A stretch of 64,000 nucleotides of DNA, taken from Actinoplanes sichuanensis. GTDB taxonomy: Bacteria > Actinomycetota > Actinomycetes > Mycobacteriales > Micromonosporaceae. Numbering within the stretch: position 1 is the first letter of the stretch; every line of letters starts with the position of its first letter. Below the pieces are notes generated by a model that saw nothing but the letters and a program-made list of their open reading frames with translations, searched no databases and was not told the origin of the DNA. The stretch lies in the NCBI RefSeq assembly GCF_033097365.1, contig NZ_AP028461.1, forward strand, positions 9,637,501 through 9,701,500. The letters run 5' to 3'. Shown one piece after another: positions 8,698-17,238 of this stretch. The translations under genes and the position numbers were made by a program.

Positions 8698-8883
8698 ATG
8701 CCTTTGCCCGAAGACGATCCACTTGTGCCACCCTGGGAGCCCTCGGACGTCAGCAACCGCAAAATCCTTGCTTGGCTCGCCGGAATCATCGCAGCGATTA
8801 TAGTGATCTGCGGATGCAGCTTCATGGGAATCAACATGTGGATTGGCCACGAGATAGAGCAGGGCCGCGAAACAAGCCGTTAG
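8698..8883 (+). CDS. Small single-pass membrane protein, copy 1 (61 aa)
   Basis: The product begins MPLPEDDPLVPPWEPSDVSN, has one transmembrane helix (ILAWLAGIIAAIIVICGCSF) and ends with a charged tail HEIEQGRETSR. The ribosome site is weak. I do not know the family. The same sequence is encoded again 285 bases downstream. Confidence 0.6.
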   Translation: MPLPEDDPLVPPWEPSDVSNRKILAWLAGIIAAIIVICGCSFMGINMWIGHEIEQGRETSR

Positions 8884-8982
8884 CGCTCCCCTTAGCTGAC
8901 GACTGGAAGACGAACACTCATGCCGAATTGAGTGCGTTCGTAAAGAGCGTACGACCCACCTCGGTGCCGATACTGTTGAAGT

Positions 8983-9168
8983 ATGCCTTTGCCCGAAGAC
9001 GATCCACTTGTGCCACCCTGGGAGCCCTCGGACGTCAGCAACCGCAAAATCCTTGCTTGGCTCGCCGGAATCATCGCAGCGATTATAGTGATCTGCGGAT
9101 GCAGCTTCATGGGAATCAACATGTGGATTGGCCACGAGATAGAGCAGGGCCGCGAAACAAGCCGTTAG
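8983..9168 (+). CDS. Small single-pass membrane protein, copy 2 (61 aa)
   Basis: This is an identical copy of the gene at 8698-8883, lying in the second unit of the tandem duplication with the same upstream bases. The function is unknown. Confidence 0.6.
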   Translation: MPLPEDDPLVPPWEPSDVSNRKILAWLAGIIAAIIVICGCSFMGINMWIGHEIEQGRETSR

Positions 9169-9254
9169 CGCTCCCCTTAGCTGACGACTGGAAGACGAAC
9201 ACTCATGCCGATGAGAGCGCGTTTCCGCGTGGGCAATTTGGTGCTGGGGAGGCA

Positions 9255-9886
9255 TCAACTCGAGGACAGCACGGGTGCATTTATCAGGTCGTTCTCAACG
9301 TCGGCACCAATTAGGGTGCCGATCGCTTCAGTCGTCTTGCGCCAGTGTGGCGACCCGGGATTTCCGGGCATCCAGACTCCCGGGCTGTCGTAAGTCGCCG
9401 CCGACGATCGCTGCGTAAGTAGGGCACGGTATGCCTGGTGCGGCTCCGTGAATCTGGCCATGAGCAGGAGCCCTTGGTTTTGGACTGCTTTGGCAGCATC
9501 GGCTATGCAGTCGTCCAAGTTCGATCCGTCCGGTAGCACGTACCACACATCCGGGCGGTCGGGCCGGCTTTGCCGTAGGGATGGAAGAAAGTCTGCCGCA
9601 CAGACTTACCCAGGATGAAGCGGAAGGTGCAGTGGTACTCCTTCGGTCTCGTGGTTACGATCTCCTCCGCGCAGGCGTAGAAGACGGCGGCTTCGACACC
9701 AAAGGAGAACGTCGTACAGCCGACGCCATCCGCGATGTATCTGCTGAACGATCCCACCACAAGATGATCAATCGTGTCGTCGTGAATTCGCCACGCCCGA
9801 CGCCCAGTAAAGCTGTGAAAGCCCGCAACGCGAAGCAGCGGCCGGATGTGCTCCCGGACTGCCTGATCGACTCGCTTACCGTCCAT
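9255..9886 (-). pseudogene. DUF4304-like gene, frameshifted
   Basis: The N-terminal part (9886 to about 9560) reads VREHIRPLLRVAGFHSFTG, then RAWRIHDDTIDHLV and TTFSFGVEAAVFY, a pattern like DUF4304 proteins. The natural continuation PDVWYVLPDGSNLDDC lies in another frame and runs to a stop at 9255. One base change near 9555-9565 would join the two parts. Either the gene is broken or the assembly has an error. It has no known role and lies just left of the insertion sequence. Confidence 0.55.
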
Positions 9887-10033
9887 AGGCCTTGCATAGT
9901 GCGTGCCAGCTGAAGGTGGCAGCCGAATGGCGATACGGCCCGGGATTACTCACATGCCGTTGCGACACGAGGTCGCACTTTTGCGAGTGGACTCGCAGTT
10001 AGGAGGACCGGCGTGATGTCGGTGGTGTAGTCC

Positions 10034-11399
10034 CAGGGTCATTGCGTTCTCGGGTAGCTGCTGGTCACAGCGATAATTAGGTCGTGTGATCGGCGGTTTG
10101 CTTGGCGGGTGGCGCGGGCGATGTTGGTGGCGCCGGTGATCCGGTGCCAGCCGATCGCGGTGTTACGCAGGGTCGCGATGACAGCCGGTCCGGTGCCGGT
10201 CCGGGCCTGGTGCAGATCTTCACGGAACGTGACGTCGCGGACATGATGGATCTTGTTTTCGATGTGCCAGTGCCGGCGGATCCAGGTCTGCAGATCGCGG
10301 GCCGTGGCGTGGCCGGCGGGCAGCGATACCGTCAGGTAGGCGGTCTCGCGGCTGGTCCGGCCTGCGATGATGCGGGTTCGGGTGATCCGGACGGCCTGCT
10401 GCGCGTGTGGAAAGGCGATGCCGCCGGGTGTGGCGACGGTGACGGCTTTGACGGTGCGGGTCTCACGGCGGCCGTGACCACGGTCGCGGGTTCGGTCACC
10501 GACCGGTATCTGCGCCCAGGGAAGCCGTTTGAGCTGTTTGAACAGGGTCGGCTGGTTGCCCTTCACCTGGACGAGCAGGTGTGCGTTGCGGGCGGTGACC
10601 TCGTCAGCGTGTCCGGTCTGGGTGTGCAGGGCATCGGCGATGAACAGCACCCCGGCCAGGGTGCCGAGCACGGTCTCGACGGCGTCGAGCAGCGGCACGA
10701 AAGACGTGATCTCGTTCGACTTCGTGTCCACCGTGACCTGGGCAATCACCAGCCCGGTGGAGGTATCCAGAGCAGATAACAGATGCACCTGGCGGCCGTC
10801 GCCCAGACGGGCGCCGCGCAGCGTCTTGCCGTCCAGGGCGATCACCCGGCGATACCTGCGCGACGGCGATCCCGGCCGCTGGGCGCGGGTATGCAGCCAG
10901 CCGGCGAGAACGGTGGCCAGCAGGGTCGGATCGAGACGGATCAACAATCGCCACATCGTCGTGCCGACCGGCACGGCGTCACCGAAACCGAGACTGGTCC
11001 GGGCATGTCCTTCGAGGTCATGGAGCCAGTCGGTGATCGCCGCGAACGAGGACGCACCGGCCATGACCGCGCAGACCGCGACAGCCAGGACTGCGGACAG
11101 CGGGTAACGGATTCCGCGCGGGTCACGCGGGTCCGGAATCTTCGCCAACGCTTCCAGCAGGCCGTTGCGTTCACCGGCGGTGACCGGGACCGGTGCGGCG
11201 GTGGTGTGGGGTGTCGTGACGGTCAGTGCCGTGATGAGAGATGATGCCATCGGCGGGTGGGGTCTTCCTCGGAGTCGTGAAGCGTCGCAACTCCATGATC
11301 ACCGATGCGGCCTCACCCGCTTCTTATGCCTCTACAGAGGCCACTCACACCGCGAATCCGCAGCTCAATGCCTTACCATCAGACTACGCAATCGCCCTG
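10034..11399 (-). mobile_element. ISAs1-family insertion sequence with target-site duplication
   Basis: The ends are inverted repeats: CAGGGTCATTGCGT on the left and its near-complement ACGCAATCGCCCTG on the right (12 of 14 pair). The 10-bp string GGTGTAGTCC lies directly outside both ends (10024-10033 and 11400-11409), a clean target duplication of the size this family makes. The element is 1366 bp, holds one intact transposase gene and looks recently inserted. Confidence 0.9.
10039..11250 (-). CDS. ISAs1-family transposase
   Basis: The transposase has 403 residues. The N-terminal segment KIPDPRDPRGIRYPLSAVLA is the H-repeat/ISAs1 hallmark. The DDE core shows RVIALDGKTLRGAR (first Asp), VLFIADALHTQ (second Asp), and a C-terminal RHWHIENKIHHVRDVTFRED with the glutamate. 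All parts are present, so it is probably active. Its stop codon lies inside the left inverted repeat. Confidence 0.95.
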   Translation of the reverse strand: MASSLITALTVTTPHTTAAPVPVTAGERNGLLEALAKIPDPRDPRGIRYPLSAVLAVAVCAVMAGASSFAAITDWLHDLEGHARTSLGFGDAVPVGTTMWRLLIRLDPTLLATVLAGWLHTRAQRPGSPSRRYRRVIALDGKTLRGARLGDGRQVHLLSALDTSTGLVIAQVTVDTKSNEITSFVPLLDAVETVLGTLAGVLFIADALHTQTGHADEVTARNAHLLVQVKGNQPTLFKQLKRLPWAQIPVGDRTRDRGHGRRETRTVKAVTVATPGGIAFPHAQQAVRITRTRIIAGRTSRETAYLTVSLPAGHATARDLQTWIRRHWHIENKIHHVRDVTFREDLHQARTGTGPAVIATLRNTAIGWHRITGATNIARATRQANRRSHDLIIAVTSSYPRTQ

Positions 11400-11465
11400 G
11401 GTGTAGTCCCGGGCGCGTGCTCGTTGCCTGGCCCCTTCCCTGGCGTGCGTCGCTGGTAACGGCGG

Positions 11466-12191
11466 GGTGCGAAGCCCGGGGGAAAGCCGAAGGATCTCTG
11501 TCCCATCGTGGAGGTCACGGGTGAGGGGCAGACCGGACGGGTGAATTGCGTGAACCTTCGTTGATGCTCCGTGAATAGTGGCTCCGCGCGATGGGATGTT
11601 GAGGCGGGGTGTTGGGACAGGCCGCCCTCGTGGTGGCAGGCGCTGGCCGGGCACGGCATTCGGTCAGGAGAGCACCGCTGGTCCCCGGAGTAGAGAGGGC
11701 ACCCACCCCGGTCGTAACTCGTGAGTGTGGAACGTGGAAACCCCGACGGGGTCCACCCGCCTGTTGGTGGGTGGTAAGCCGACCGTGAGGAAGGCCCAAC
11801 TCCTCGGCGGGAACAGGATGACCCGAGAAGCGAACGCCGGTGGCCGAAAGGCGACAGGAAACCGAGAGCCGCATCGCTGGTCCCTTCTATCAGGGGTTCT
11901 CGGATAACTGGCCGGATACCGGGCCTGGGTGCCCGGCCGCGAAAGCGGGCTGACGCGGGTCAGGTGAGCCTGCGCGGAAACGTTGACGATGAAGCCAGTA
12001 CCGATGGACAAGTTAGACACCGTCCCTCGGGACGGTGAACGGACCTGAGGACGATGCCGCTCACCGAGCTGGCACCGTATGGCGTCGGCTCAATCGATCT
12101 TCGCGGGCTTGCTTGAGCCGGATGCATGGAAATCGTGCACGTCCGGTTCTGAGGGGGCGGCGGCGCAGCAATGCGCCGTCGCTACCCGGCC
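11466..12191 (+). mobile_element. ORF-less group II intron
   Basis: The 3' part holds an unmistakable domain V (12115-12149): GAGCCGGA pairs with TCCGGTTC around a bulge and a short GGAAA-capped helix, with the AGC triad near the base. It is followed by a domain VI hairpin (CGGCGCA/TGCGCCG) and CTACCC with a candidate branch A. Upstream are intron-like structured segments such as CGTGGAAACCCCGACGGGG. A GTGCG at 11466 is the likely 5' end, but both borders are approximate. No reverse transcriptase is present; only a 14-codon stub (ATGGACAAGTTAGAC...) remains where the maturase ORF would be, so splicing would need a maturase in trans. Confidence 0.72.
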
Positions 12192-12244
12192 GTTGCGTGC
12201 TGATCAACATCTGATCGAGAGTTCTTGCGCCAGTCGCCGAGTGG

Positions 12245-12859
12245 ATGCCGGATGCTGGCTACGTGAAGCGTTTGCGGAGCGTCGGCGCCTCCTGGGCGAT
12301 GATACTGGCGTGGTTCACGCAGCACGCGCCGAACGAGCTCACTGGTTTTCGTTCCCCGTCTGCTCAGCAAGACCTTCGTGCTGTTGAGGAGACCATGGGC
12401 ATGCCCTTGCCGGCCGATCAGGTGGAGTGGTGGCAGCTGACGGACGGAACCGACGAGGCCCGGTTCGTCCGTCTGATTCCACTGGCGTATCGACCGCTGT
12501 CCGCGCGGGACGCCGTGCTGTTCCATCGGAGCATGGTCAGCTTCGCGCCAGAGGAGCCGGAATCGTCCCTGCATGCAGCGGCACCAGCCGGATCACCCAG
12601 CGAAGGAGTGTGGCTACCGCAATGGCTGCCTATCGCCCGCGATATCGGGGGTGGCTTCCTATTCCTTGACCTGCGCCGAGGCCCGCTCTTCGGGTGCGTC
12701 GGCCGGCACCGGAAGGACGAGTGGCGATATGAGGAGCCAGTTTGGTCCAGCGTCGCGGAGATGCTGGCGGACGTCGCCGATGCTCTCACCGAGAACACCG
12801 AAATCGACTGGTGGCATGCTGGCGTAGACGATGATCGCCTAGTTTGGCTGATGGATTAG
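12245..12859 (+). CDS. SMI1/KNR4-type (SUKH superfamily) protein
   Basis: This 204-residue protein shows the SUKH pattern: LRAVEETMGMPLPADQVEWW in the N-terminal half, then LPIARDIGGGFLFLDLRRGP and later EPVWSSVAEMLADVADAL. In bacteria these proteins are often immunity proteins for polymorphic toxins, but many are orphan; no toxin is visible next to this one. The gene begins 50 bases after the group II intron, so the true start could have been altered by the intron. The N-terminus given is the longest. Confidence 0.72.
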   Translation: MPDAGYVKRLRSVGASWAMILAWFTQHAPNELTGFRSPSAQQDLRAVEETMGMPLPADQVEWWQLTDGTDEARFVRLIPLAYRPLSARDAVLFHRSMVSFAPEEPESSLHAAAPAGSPSEGVWLPQWLPIARDIGGGFLFLDLRRGPLFGCVGRHRKDEWRYEEPVWSSVAEMLADVADALTENTEIDWWHAGVDDDRLVWLMD

Positions 12860-13040
12860 CGACTTGGTCCAGTGCCGGCCGCTTACCTCGACGACCGCTC
12901 TGGCGCTCCTAACGAGCTCGCGACGTCGGCGCACTCATCTGCGGCGAAGAACGAACTCGAAGCCTCGAGGATATCCAGTAGACCGCGCCCGGCGGACCCG
13001 ACTAGGTCGTTCCACATCTCTGCGGTTTTAACTAGGCTGC

Positions 13041-13080
13041 CGTTGGCGAATGTTGGCGAATGTTGGCGAATGTTGGCGAA
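13041..13080 (+). repeat. Four tandem 10-bp repeats before a start codon
   Basis: The unit TGTTGGCGAA occurs four times in a row (the first copy has C for T). The array ends 11 bases before the ribosome site of the gene at 13102. It could vary in copy number by slippage. Confidence 0.85.
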
Positions 13081-13101
13081 ATCGATTTCCGAGGGAACAC
13101 C

Positions 13102-13563
13102 ATGGGCGTGCTGTACGACTACTTCAGGGCTCCCAGTGTGGCCGACGTGTGTCGGCACATGAGTGAGAGAGATGCATCCTCGCCCGTACCAGAAGTCTTC
13201 GATGGATTCGAACTTAAGGGCATCGATCCGTCGGTGACATTAGGCATGCTGATCGCATTCTCGGCGGACCAGGAGTGGAGCGTGGGCCTGGTTAACGAGC
13301 GTGTGATTTGGCCGGAAGGTCGCGATCAAGACACGGAGTACGGCGGGCCATGGGCGAGTGTTCTCAATGATCGGGTCCGAGACGTCCTTGCTGACATCCC
13401 GGCCGATCGCGTGTCAGCGCTGGCCGAGCGATGGGCCGCCATCGAGGAGTTCAGCGGGCGGGGTGATGTCGTGTTGTTGCGAGAGTTGATGGCTGATTTC
13501 ACGACCTTGGCCGTGCATGCACGTGAGCACGGCGAGTCCCTCTATTGCTGGAGTTGCCTGTAG
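13102..13563 (+). CDS. Conserved hypothetical protein (MGVLYDYFRA family)
   Basis: This 153-residue soluble protein begins MGVLYDYFRAPSVADVCRHM. ATG 13102 is chosen because GAGGGAA lies 5 bases upstream. A conserved-looking segment FDGFELKGIDPSVTLGMLIA follows. I recall similar actinobacterial proteins of unknown function with the same N-terminus and a KGIDP motif. There is no signal or membrane segment. It sits among small accessory genes, and a short repeat array precedes it. Confidence 0.7.
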   Translation: MGVLYDYFRAPSVADVCRHMSERDASSPVPEVFDGFELKGIDPSVTLGMLIAFSADQEWSVGLVNERVIWPEGRDQDTEYGGPWASVLNDRVRDVLADIPADRVSALAERWAAIEEFSGRGDVVLLRELMADFTTLAVHAREHGESLYCWSCL

Positions 13564-13835
13564 GTATCGGTTGACCTCGTAACAATCGGTCAGCCGCCTC
13601 TCCAGTCGCGCGAGGGTGAGGATCTTCCGGTTGAGCTTCTTGGATCAGGCTACGAATCGCCCTCTTCTGCCGCCGACAGTCCTTCGACTCGGTCCGGGGC
13701 TCAGGACAAGTGGGATGACGCCCGGTCGTGCGAGGGAGTCGGGTACTCGGCCTTGCGGAGGGCTCGCACTTCGCGTGCCCAGCGCGGGAAAAGTGGGTTC
13801 ACCATGGCATACCCGTTCCTAGGGAGGAGGATGAC

Positions 13836-14981
13836 GTGGTGCGGGTCCTGTTCGATGACGAGGTTGCCGTGGCGTTTCGCTCCTTCTCGTTCGAGAGTGA
13901 TGCCGGCGATGACGATGACGGCGAACGTGAGGAGCTGGACAGCCGCGGGGGTCAGGTGAACGGGATCTGCGGTGCGGCGATCCCCGGTGTTCTCGAATTC
14001 ACCACTGGTCTGCACACCGGCGATGTACCGGTGCGAATCGAGGTGCACGACAGCGAACCGGAGGCCGATCCGGTCTGGCAGGAGGTTGTCGAGGTCTCGT
14101 TCAGGCCACGGGTTCCCGGCGTGTGCATCGGCATCTGGGCGGACGCGCCGATACCGCTGCCGGACCTGGAGGTTCGCGACTACCGGACGCGTTTCTGCGG
14201 AGTCGGCTTCGATAACGACGACGACGGGATCACCGATCCTCCGGAGCGCTATCTGCTCCAGTTCTGGCCGGCGCTCCCGGCGCCCGACGTGATTGTGCGG
14301 CAGACCAGTAGTGTGGCCGCGTACTGGCATCGGGTTGCGCAGCAGACGCCGGCACCGCCATCCGCCGAGGAACGAGCTGCTGCCCGGCAACAGAAACGCG
14401 CCGAGCAGGAACGTCAGCGTCGCGAGGAACATGAGCGGTTCCGCCGTGCGGACGAGGCGCGTTATTGGGGCGGCCGGGCTCCCGACAGTGACAGCTTGCG
14501 AGACATTGCGCCCCGCGCCGTGGGACTGGCCCGCATCGACCGGGATCTGGTCGACGAGATCGCCGCGGCCGGCCCCGTCTCGCAGCGCGCCATGGCGGCC
14601 TGGGCGGCCCGGGAAACCTGCCGCCGAGCCGGCATGGCCGAACTGGCCTGGGTTTCTGAGGCACTCGACGCGCTGGACCGCGGCGAGCCTCCACCGGCAT
14701 CGTTCGCCACTTTCGACGACGCGTTCGCCCGGTGGCACGGGGTCTCGCCGGAGGAGATCACCCACCACGCCACTGTGAGCGTAGGTGCCCGCAGTGAACG
14801 GCCGAGGATTGCGCCCGAGGTGTCGGCGATGCACGCTGTCGTCTTCGCGAGGGAGGACAATCCCCTGGAAGCAGCTGTCGACACGGTAAAGACAGCAGCA
14901 GAGGTCATCCCGGAGGAGAAGGCTGCGGTGATCGCCGCATTTCGCGCCAGGTTTGCACTGCCCCAGCCCAGCACGCCGTGA
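13836..14981 (+). CDS. Hypothetical protein with charged coiled-coil segment
   Basis: The protein has about 381 residues from GTG 13836, which has a strong AGGGAGGAGG 5 bases before it. The first 170 residues look like beta-rich domains (VLFDDEVAVAFRSFSFES, VCIGIWADAPIPLPDLEVRD). Residues about 195-240 are a highly charged alanine/glutamate/arginine helix (PPSAEERAAARQQKRAEQER), and the C-terminal 140 residues are helical (SQRAMAAWAARETCRRAGMA). I do not recognise a family. No enzymatic motif is visible. Confidence 0.6.
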   Translation: MVRVLFDDEVAVAFRSFSFESDAGDDDDGEREELDSRGGQVNGICGAAIPGVLEFTTGLHTGDVPVRIEVHDSEPEADPVWQEVVEVSFRPRVPGVCIGIWADAPIPLPDLEVRDYRTRFCGVGFDNDDDGITDPPERYLLQFWPALPAPDVIVRQTSSVAAYWHRVAQQTPAPPSAEERAAARQQKRAEQERQRREEHERFRRADEARYWGGRAPDSDSLRDIAPRAVGLARIDRDLVDEIAAAGPVSQRAMAAWAARETCRRAGMAELAWVSEALDALDRGEPPPASFATFDDAFARWHGVSPEEITHHATVSVGARSERPRIAPEVSAMHAVVFAREDNPLEAAVDTVKTAAEVIPEEKAAVIAAFRARFALPQPSTP

Positions 14982-15128
14982 TGACGCTGATCAACGGCTC
15001 TGCCAATCATCAGGAGGACATACTCTTCTAACCGCTGTCCGCGCTCACGTTGGCCGCCGCCATCACGACCGGTGGTCGGCCGTTACTGGCGGGCGGCTTG
15101 CGGTGACCAGAGGCGTGCGTCTCTCGGG

Positions 15129-15425
15129 TCAGTCCCCCACGAACCACAGGTAAAGATGGGAGCCGCTCTCGACTTCCCTACTCAGCCTTTCGGCTTCTAC
15201 CGCGGCGTCTTCTCCGATGACGGTTCGAACATTTTGATCGGAGAGTTCCCGCCGCAGCCTCTCAGTCTGCCGTGAGTTGAAGATGGCGTCCGCATATGGC
15301 AGCAGGCTACTGAGGCACGGGAAGATCTCCGGATCCAGCCGCGCTAGTGCGTCGGACCATCGGATGCCATGGGAGCCATGAGTGACTACCTCACCGCTCT
15401 CACTACGCACCTGCATGTCGATCAC
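15129..15425 (-). CDS. Conserved hypothetical protein (98 aa)
   Basis: It starts with GTG 15425 with AAGGA about 9 bases upstream, and reads VIDMQVRSESGEVVTHGSHG. A central FPCLSSLLPYADAIFNSRQ motif and a C-terminal hydrophobic end (YLWFVGD) look conserved. Similar short proteins of unknown function are common in actinobacteria and often lie near SUKH-like or other immunity-type genes. It is a single gene with no membrane segment. Confidence 0.6.
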   Translation of the reverse strand: MIDMQVRSESGEVVTHGSHGIRWSDALARLDPEIFPCLSSLLPYADAIFNSRQTERLRRELSDQNVRTVIGEDAAVEAERLSREVESGSHLYLWFVGD

Positions 15426-15593
15426 TACAACGTCCTTCCGTCGCCCAATTCAGCCTTGCCGGCGACACACTGTCACGCCGCCGATCGAGCGCAGCTCGCA
15501 GGACAGTCGGAACGCTCGGCGCGTCGTGCTCGTAGCCGACCGCACCCTCACGACATAGACGGGCCGTACGGATACCTCTGACATCATGAACAC

Positions 15594-15860
15594 GTGCCGA
15601 AGCCTAAAAAGCCTGCCTGGAAGGCAACCGCTCGCACGCTGGTGCTCTACAACCCAGAGGGGCAGTGGCGCTTCGCCATTTACAACGACGCGGGGATCAT
15701 CGACGGCGGGATCCCTGACGCCTCAGCGAAAATCCCTCCAGATGAGGCTCAGGCATGGCTGCTGGCCAATGTTGAGGAGATCACCGAGCAGCGATACGTC
15801 GCCGCGTGGAAACAGAACCAGCCTCATTGGTGGTCGGCTGACCTGACCGTGGTCTCGTAG
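15594..15860 (+). CDS. Small hypothetical protein (88 aa)
   Basis: GTG start, reading VPKPKKPAWKATARTLVLYN. The middle EGQWRFAIYNDAGIIDGGIP looks like a beta hairpin, and the end is tryptophan-rich (AAWKQNQPHWWSADL). I cannot assign a function. No clear ribosome site is visible, which lowers confidence. Confidence 0.45.
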   Translation: MPKPKKPAWKATARTLVLYNPEGQWRFAIYNDAGIIDGGIPDASAKIPPDEAQAWLLANVEEITEQRYVAAWKQNQPHWWSADLTVVS

Positions 15861-15992
15861 ACAGGCGCTTACCGGACGTACATGCTCTCATGCCGCAGAT
15901 AACGCGCGTCGCAGCGTCCTGTGGCTGGTCTTACCGGCGGAATTTGCGCTCGCCGCGCAGGCCAGTGCCGCTGGCTCTCGCCTGGTTCGTGG

Positions 15993-17180
15993 TTAGCTGT
16001 CCGCCCGGTGGCCGTCTCGTTGACGCTCGCTTCCGCCGACCAGGAGTTCCAAGGCGTGGCTGACGTCGGGGGCGGTCGAGGGTTTCTGGATGTAGAACTT
16101 CTTGGTGATGCTCTCGTCGGCATGTCCGAGCTGGGCGGCGGCTTCGGTGACCAGGCCCTGTCCGCTGAGTACGGTGGCGACGGTCTTGCGGAAGACGTGG
16201 GGGCTAACCCATTTCAGGTCGGCCTGCCGTTGCAGGGCGCTGCGCAGCGACCGGCGCATGTTGTCGGGCTGCACGAACGTGCCTTTGCGGCTGGCGAAGA
16301 GGGGGTCGTCGCGGCCGTGGGGTTCTTCGGTCTTTCGGCGACTGAGCATGGCCCGGGCGAACGGGGGCAGGTGGATGGTGCGTTGCCCGGCGAGGGTCTT
16401 GGCGAATTCCTAGCGTTCCCAGCCGGTGCCTCTGAGGAAGACCATGGTGCCAGCGACGGTGAGGGTGCCGGCATGTAGGTCGATGTCGCGCCAGCGTAGG
16501 GCGCATGCTTCGCCGATTCGGCAGCCGGTGGCCAGGAGCAGGTCGAACAGGTCGGTGCAGGCGCGGCTCTTCTTGGGCCCGACGGCCTTGGTGGTGCGCC
16601 ATAGGTGCAGGGCATGGCGTACCCGTTCGATCTCGTCGAAGGTCATGGCCTGGACGATCTTGTGTGGTTTCGGCAGGCGGCCGACGTCGCGGACCGGGTT
16701 GGCGGGGAGTGCGCCGTGGCGGACGGCCATGCTGAACATCTGCAATAGGGTGCCCTTGCAGCGCTGGGCCGCAGAGGGTTGGGTTCTGGCAAGGGTTTTG
16801 AGGTAGCGGTCGATCGCGCCGACGGTGGCTTCGCGGATGGGCATGTCTCCGATGGCGGGCAGGATCGAGTAGTGCAGGTTGTCGGCGTAGTGGTTGACGG
16901 TCTGTCGTTTGATCCGGTTCTCGATGAGGATCTCGTCGATCCAGGCGTCGGCGAGTTGCTCGACGGTCGAGTTCGGAGTGACATCGCTGCTGACGTCACG
17001 GGGTGCGGCTCGTAAGTGCTCGAAGTGTTCATGTTCGCCTCGCAGCGCGTTGCATAACACTTTGTGGGCGCCTCGGAGGTGGCGTCGTTGCTCGTCCGTG
17101 AAACCGTGGGCACGCCTGGCGAGGGTGATGCTGACTTTGATCAGGTGCAGGTGAGCGGGAGTAAGATTCACGAGTGTCAC
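15993..17180 (-). pseudogene. Tyrosine integrase interrupted by an in-frame TAG
   Basis: The frame is continuous across 396 codons except for one TAG at 16412-16410. Before it lie the SAM-like N-terminal domain (VEQLADAWIDEILIENRIKR) and the first catalytic Arg (GCRIGEACALRW). After it, without a frame change, come EFAKTLAGQRTIHLPPFARA, the HVFRK box (SPHVFRKTVATVL) and GHADESITKKFY with the tyrosine. All catalytic residues are therefore present, but on both sides of the stop. A single base change from a sense codon explains it. No attachment site is seen next to it. Confidence 0.88.
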
Positions 17181-17238
17181 TGGGGCAAGCTAGCCGCCCG
17201 TGAGTAGAGCAACAGCCGCCTGAAGGTATGACCGTCGT

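Larger units (their letters stand above)
8636..9205 (+). repeat. Perfect 285-bp tandem duplication
   Basis: Bases 8636-8920 and 8921-9205 are identical as far as I can read. The first six bases (TGCCGA) recur at 9206-9211, where the third copy would begin. Each unit carries one complete 61-codon gene with its own upstream region. The absence of any difference suggests a very recent duplication. Confidence 0.92.

Noticed and set aside
8551..9258. Long minus-strand open frame through the tandem duplication
   Set aside because: It is the complement of the duplicated small-gene units. Its repeated protein sequence only mirrors the duplication and has no ribosome site.
13041..13080. CRISPR-like array
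   Set aside because: Units are only 10 bp, contiguous and without spacers. No cas gene is present in the window and no other array was seen.
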